Of a stretch of DNA of 64,000 bases, positions 59,224 to 64,000 are shown piece by piece; position 1 is the first letter of the stretch; each line of letters begins with the position of its first letter. The position numbers and the translations under genes are program-made. Under the pieces are notes generated by a model. The model made no database searches and was not told the DNA's origin. It saw only the letters and a list, made by a program, of their open reading frames with translations. The stretch spans positions 8,376,618 through 8,440,617 of the forward strand of contig NC_052032.1 of the NCBI RefSeq assembly GCF_015832195.1, read 5' to 3'. Source of the DNA: Motacilla alba alba. Its lineage: Eukaryota; Chordata; Aves; Passeriformes; Motacillidae.

Positions 59224-60803
59224 TCCCTCTGCTCCCACTCAAAACATAACCCTGAGTGTGAAAAGCAAAGCTCAGCTTTATCCTTTTTTATATGAAATCC
59301 TGCTCGCTGTCCATGAGGACTTGATGAATAGGTGGAATCACAGCCTTAATGTGAGGCCTGCGAGCTGCTCCAGGCCACCTGCAGCAGGAGCTGCCCGTGT
59401 CTGCAATATGCTTAGAACCACTATTCATTATTTATCAGCCTTTTAGAGAACGTTTCCAAGCGGGTCCCAGAATAAAAGGCTGCTGGCTCCTCTTCCCTGT
59501 CTCCTTTCTCCCCCTCTGCCCCTCCAGGGATGAGCTGAATCACCCCAAACCCCAAAGCTGGGGCCAGCCAGCGATGGGGCAGAGGGACAGAGCCTTGAAC
59601 GAGCACTCATCCCTATTTTTGTCATTTTTCAAAGCCCTTGGCTCCTTGCTGAGCTGCTGGAAGCCGGCTCTGCACGGGAGATTCACAAGGAAAGGCTGGA
59701 GAGAGGGGGATGTGCGGGGAGGACCAGGGATAAACTTAGCACAGCCCTCGCCAGACTGTCACAGCCACGGGAACGCCGAGGGGCCAAGCTCCCTGCTCAC
59801 CCAGATGCCCAAAAAGTTGCTTTTTCCGAAGAGCTGGGAGGTGCCAGACTGGGCTGGGTTCTCAAGAAACATGAATTATGCATCACGGCCCAGCCTGGGG
59901 ATCCTGGGTGATAAATAATTCTAAGTAGGAGCTTGCTGCATGCCTCAGCTGCAGCCTGCCCCTAAAAGAGCCGGGGTTTTCTAATTTTATAAATTTTTTT
60001 TTAGGAGTAATATGGATTAGGGAGCTCAGTTTGACGGGATAAGTAGTTTTTGCAGTGGCTCTTTAGGCTGGAAGTTGCACCTCGTTCTGCAAGGCTGCTG
60101 GGAGTGACATCCTTCAGTCCTTGCTACGAGCTGTGGGTCAAAGCACAGCCCACAGGATCCAGACCCTGGGATTTGTTCAAACCAACGAATTTGGTGTTGT
60201 TTTGATGGCAAAAGAGGATTGAGCTTTCCTCCAGCTCTCCCCTGCCTCTCCATCCCACAGCTCAGGGGAGCTCAGCCCTGGCTGTGCAGCCCCAGGTGCT
60301 CAGAGATGCCTGCAAAGGGTTAAAAAGCATCGATTTTAATTAATCCCCCCTAATGACCACTTGGCAAATGAAGGCACAGACGGTGCCCCCCGTGCCCAAG
60401 CTCTGGCAATGCCCCAGGAGCCCAAACCAGGTGATATAAACCCTGCGTTTGCTCAAAAGGAATTTCTGCAGAGCTGTGGAGGTGCAGCCCTTGCCTGGGC
60501 GAGGCTCTGCTGTCCCTGCGGCCTCTGCCATTTGTGGTTGACAAATGAGCCCATTTCCCGAGCTCTGCCCCCACTTCTGCCAGCAGAAAAGCCCAAAGGG
60601 GCGAGCAGGGCAGAGCTCAGGGCAGCTGTAATTCCTCTCGCTTAGAGAGAGCCCCAGGGCTGCAGCCCCAGGCTCGGGAGCTGCTCCTGCCCGAGGGTTT
60701 CCAAACCAGCGGGGTCTGGCAGGAGCGGCTGGAGGGACGAGCTGGGTTTTCTCCAAGGGGAAGGGCAGCTGGGCAGGGAGGGGCTGGAATTGCACCTCCT
60801 GCC
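59224..60803. other. Unannotated sequence
   Basis: No gene. AT-rich complex patches occur at 59860-60030 (with a T-run at 59994-60002). The rest is GC-rich and without recognised repeats. Confidence 0.55.
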
Positions 60804-61184
60804 TGTCACAGAAACATTTTATGAAAATCCTTTCGCCAGGATTTTCTTCTCCTGAGAAGCTGAGGAGCCTCAGGGAAGAAATGTAACCAATAACTCTCTG
60901 CTGCTGTGGAATGCAACAGATGCTTCCTTGATTGGTCCACATGAAGTATTTTTATTTAAGGATCCAGCTGTATCGACTTTCTGAGCAGTCACAAAACTTT
61001 GTTATTTATTTTATTCTATTCCTGTCCAGCCTTCTGATGAGTCCTTTCTCTCTATTCCTTTAGTACAGTTTTAGTTTAGCATTTTTAATAGAATACATAT
61101 GATAATATAATAAATCAGCCTTCTGAAACGTGGAGTCAAGATTCTCATCTCTTCCCTCGTCCTGGCTGCCCTGCAAAGACCACA
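60804..61184 (+). mobile_element. Solo LTR, ERVK-like, with perfect 6-bp TSD
   Basis: A 381-base LTR runs from TGTCACAG to GACCACA, flanked by CCTGCC at 60798-60803 and 61185-61190. Landmarks are AACCAATAACTCTC, TTGATTGGTCC, an AATAAA at 61109-61114 followed by TCAGCCTTCTGAAACGTGGA, and CTTCCCTCGTCC. It has lost part of the second CCAAT block seen in the copies at 52742 and 53301. No internal region remains. It most likely arose by recombination between the two LTRs of a full provirus. Confidence 0.93.
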
Positions 61185-62258
61185 CCTGCCTGCTCTCCAT
61201 CGCTGCTGGTGGAGCAGTTACCTGCTCCTTGTGGGGGCAATTGGGAACAAAGAGGAAATGCCACCTGCCAGCCTGTTAGACAGGGCCAGCATGCTTATGG
61301 GGACGGGGCTGTGCCTTCCCTGCACTCCCCAAAGCCACCAAATCACAAATCCCAAACTCTTGCAGGTTCAGCAAGCCCCGAGGCCATGGGGACAGCAAGA
61401 GTGTGGCACACCGGGGCTGTTCCTGCAGCTGTGGATAAGGTTTGGACCTTGGCAGTGCCCTGCTGGGGTGAGGGCAGCATCTCCCTCATTTCAGAATTAT
61501 TCTGAATCGCTGAATTCCCTTTTATTCACCATCCCAGCCAACCAGAGGAACCCAGCGGGCTCCTTCCCACAAATCTGAATAAATTCCTCCCCAGCACCGG
61601 GCAGCAGAGCTGTGCATGCAGGAAAATGAGGCAGAGGATGCTTTCCAGGCTGTGTCTCCAGCTGGACCTGTTGTCCCCGCTGACGTCAGAGAGAATTTGG
61701 AGCCTGCACCGGCTCTGAGCATTTAATCAGAAGTGACCTCTCTGAAAAAACAGCAAATTAGGGGCAGAGTCAAGAGCAGAGCCCAGGAGTGCTGATCCCC
61801 ACCTCCCTCCTTTAATCACAAGGCCAAGCTGTGTCCTGGTGGAGAGCGAACAGAGGAGGGCAGGAACAGAGCTTTGGTGAATTGGAAATGCTCTGCCCTT
61901 TGCTCGGGTTTGAGCTGCTCATCCCAGGTCCTCTTCACTCGTTCCCACACAGATCTGGCTCTGCAGGAGTTCCTGGGTGTTGCGACCCTCAGCATGGAGG
62001 ATTTTGGAGGATTTTGGAAGCCCAGTCTCAGCCATCCCCTCCCTGCCATGTGAGTTTCTTTCCCCTCGAGCAGGATGTGCTGCTTGCTGGGACTGGGGCA
62101 TCTTCACCCCCACAGATTTTAAATGCAGCTTCACCTGCTCCTGCCAGAGGAGCTGGGCCTGTCCAGAAGGGTCCCTTGACCCTGGGGTTCCCCTGCAGCC
62201 CCAAACCAGCTCCATAACCCAGAATTAATCTGGGACATCCCACTGTGGCACTCACAGA
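61185..62258. other. Unannotated sequence
   Basis: GC-moderate sequence. A short GGAGGATTTTGGAGGATTTT tandem lies at 61996-62017. No gene or further transposon is visible. Confidence 0.55.
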
Positions 62259-62350
62259 GAATCACAAAATATCCTGAGCAGGAAGGGAGCCACAAGGATC
62301 GAGTTCCTGCCCAGGACACCCCCAAAAATCCCATCCTGGCTGGTTTGTAA
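62259..62350 (-). mobile_element. CR1 LINE 3' fragment
   Basis: AGAGAATCACAAAATATCCT, GAGCAGGAAGGGAGCCACAA, GGATCGAGTTCCTGCCCAGG and ACACCCCCAAAAATCCCATC form a reverse-oriented tail of the subfamily also seen at 27521. Confidence 0.88.
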
Positions 62351-64000
62351 GAAAACTCCCCCGGCCTGTGGGTCACCAGATTTGGCACTGGGATAAACCC
62401 CTGACCCTTTGGGGATGACTCTGTGTCCTGATGTGCTAAAACATGAAACAGGACACATTTTCCTGGAGGAATCTCCACCCTGGGTCAGAGCCGGGGTTGA
62501 GGAGGCTCAGAGCACCCCACACAGGCACAGCCTCCCTTCAGGAGATGCGTCCCTGCCGTGGTTTGTCTTGAAGAAGAAGCACTTGGCTTTTCTCTGCATT
62601 TCTGTGCTGCAAAGCAGGGAACTGACGCCGCTTCAGCTGCTTTAATTAAACGGAGTTGAAATCCATCGGTGCAAAAGTTTCCTGCCATGCCTACACAAAA
62701 TCTGTTCCACGAGAAAGCAAAAATACAATGGCTCTTACTTCTTACTTTCTGTCAAGTTCTACAGGATTTTCTTTTTTTTTTTTTTTTTTTTTTAAGAGAG
62801 GCTGAACAGCTCATCCTGCAGCAGTTAAATTCCGGCTGCTGCTGCTAAACGTTTTATTTCCGATGGATATATCTTTGTTAAACAAGCCAGGCTGAAATCC
62901 TGCCTTCCCCATCCATCCTCTTGAGGAGCTTGAGGGGTGGAACTGCACCAGCACAGCCCAGGGAGAGGGATGGAGGGAGAGGGAACGGGGCAGCAGGGGG
63001 TGGGAGGGGAGGCAGGAATCCTCCCAGGCTCAAATTGAAGCAGCCCAAAATCCTGAGCATGCCTGCAAACCCCCAGGAGGGCTCCCTGTGCTCCCTGCAC
63101 AGTCCCCCAGCACTGGTGCCTCACCTTTCCGGAAGAAAGGCAGGAGCAGCCCCATCCCTCAGGGCCCTCAGCTGGCAAGGAAGGCTCTGCTGGCCTTTCC
63201 CAGGGATGTGGCTGCCCGAGGACATGGAGCTGCAGCAGGACACGAGTGGGAACAACAACAGCCTGGGAGTCTTCTGGAGAAGCTGATGACCAGCCAAGGC
63301 CTCGCTGCCACACTTCTGGCAGCGATGAGCGATGGAATGAGCGATGGAATCCCCCCTTTCCCAGCAGAATGGGGGCTCCGTGTGTCACTGTGCACCCAGA
63401 GCAGGGCACTGTTGGTCCCCAGCACCATTTAATGCCTTCTCCGAGTGACAACATCACTCCCAAGTGACTGATCCATGGATGCAGAACGGGAAGCTGCTCT
63501 TGCCGCGCTCAATTTTTATTTTTTTGTCTCTTTTTCCTCCAAAGAAAGGCTCATTTATACACCCCAAGCTGTACGCGGGGATGGAGGAGGTGTGATGGGG
63601 GCAGCTGCACTCTCTGAATCCCCATGGAATGCCCTGGGAGCCGTGCAGGGAAAACCTCTTCCAGGCATTAAGCTCCATTTGCTGCTCTCGGCGTGAAAGG
63701 TGCCATTTCCAGAGGGGGAAAGGGCAGCTCCTTCATGCAAAAAAGAAGCACGTGGGGCTTCAGATACGCCAAGCACTGTTGCTGAGCATCTCTCGGCATC
63801 ATCTTCCACCAGCAAGCCCTGATGGGGAGATTTCCAGGAGGATTAAACTGCAAAAACCCTTTTCCAGCATCTGCTGCTCCAGGAGAGGGGGTTGCTACGG
63901 CAACCACATCTGGCCTATTCGCACGAGTTTCATAAGGAGAGAAACAAATAAAAAACAAAGCGAAAACAACACTGGGAGAGGTGACTTTGTCTGCCTGCAT
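62351..64000. other. Unannotated sequence to window end
   Basis: A T-run of 22 bases is at 62772-62793. 62640-62760 is complex and AT-rich (GCTTTAATTAAACGGAGTTG, CTTACTTCTTACTTTCTG). A short GAGCGATGGAAT duplication lies at 63327-63350. I recognise no exon. The GC-rich - strand frame of 212 aa (62825-63463) has no known domain. Confidence 0.5.

Noticed and set aside
58985..59295. Protein with PSIHPSIHP or MDGWMDGW repeats
   Set aside because: These are translations of the (CATC)n microsatellite at 59161-59223.

Overview
This window comes from a bird genome, probably a songbird. The evidence is a vertebrate exon/intron gene, many CR1-type LINE 3' tails in both orientations, and four copies of one endogenous-retrovirus LTR that resembles passerine families (resemblance from memory, not searched). 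High GC and many minisatellites would suit a microchromosome, but that is an inference.

The only protein-coding gene I can support is the 3' end of OLFM1 (noelin-1/pancortin) on the + strand. A 107-bp exon (97-203) and the terminal exon (3188-3862) together encode almost the whole olfactomedin domain, 259 residues ending in SDEL. A 2,984-bp intron separates them. The 3' UTR follows, with AATAAA signals at 3906, 4702 and 4983. The upstream exons lie outside the window.

From about 5 kb to 64 kb I find no protein-coding gene, tRNA or rRNA. All long open frames there are shadows of tandem repeats, of CR1 copies or of GC-rich sequence. The region holds: (1) many tandem arrays with units of about 11 to 55 bp, the largest at 34.3-35.1, 35.4-36.5 and 48.25-49.48 kb; (2) a pair of related arrays in opposite orientation at 5.58-5.76 and 6.87-7.24 kb; (3) larger duplications at 14.85-15.62, 45.03-45.63 and 52.55-53.86 kb, the last mixing TTAGGG motifs with two LTR copies; (4) solo LTRs with perfect 6-bp target duplications at 42.08-42.51 and 60.80-61.18 kb; (5) CR1 fragments; (6) AT-rich stretches of complex sequence that look like conserved non-coding elements, best at 7.6-7.8, 8.8-9.3, 30.7-31.1, 32.2-32.5 and 36.7-37.3 kb. 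A gene desert beside a neural gene often carries its enhancers, but conservation could not be tested here.

I did not find a new multi-gene system. The most unusual items are repeat architectures and the candidate regulatory elements.
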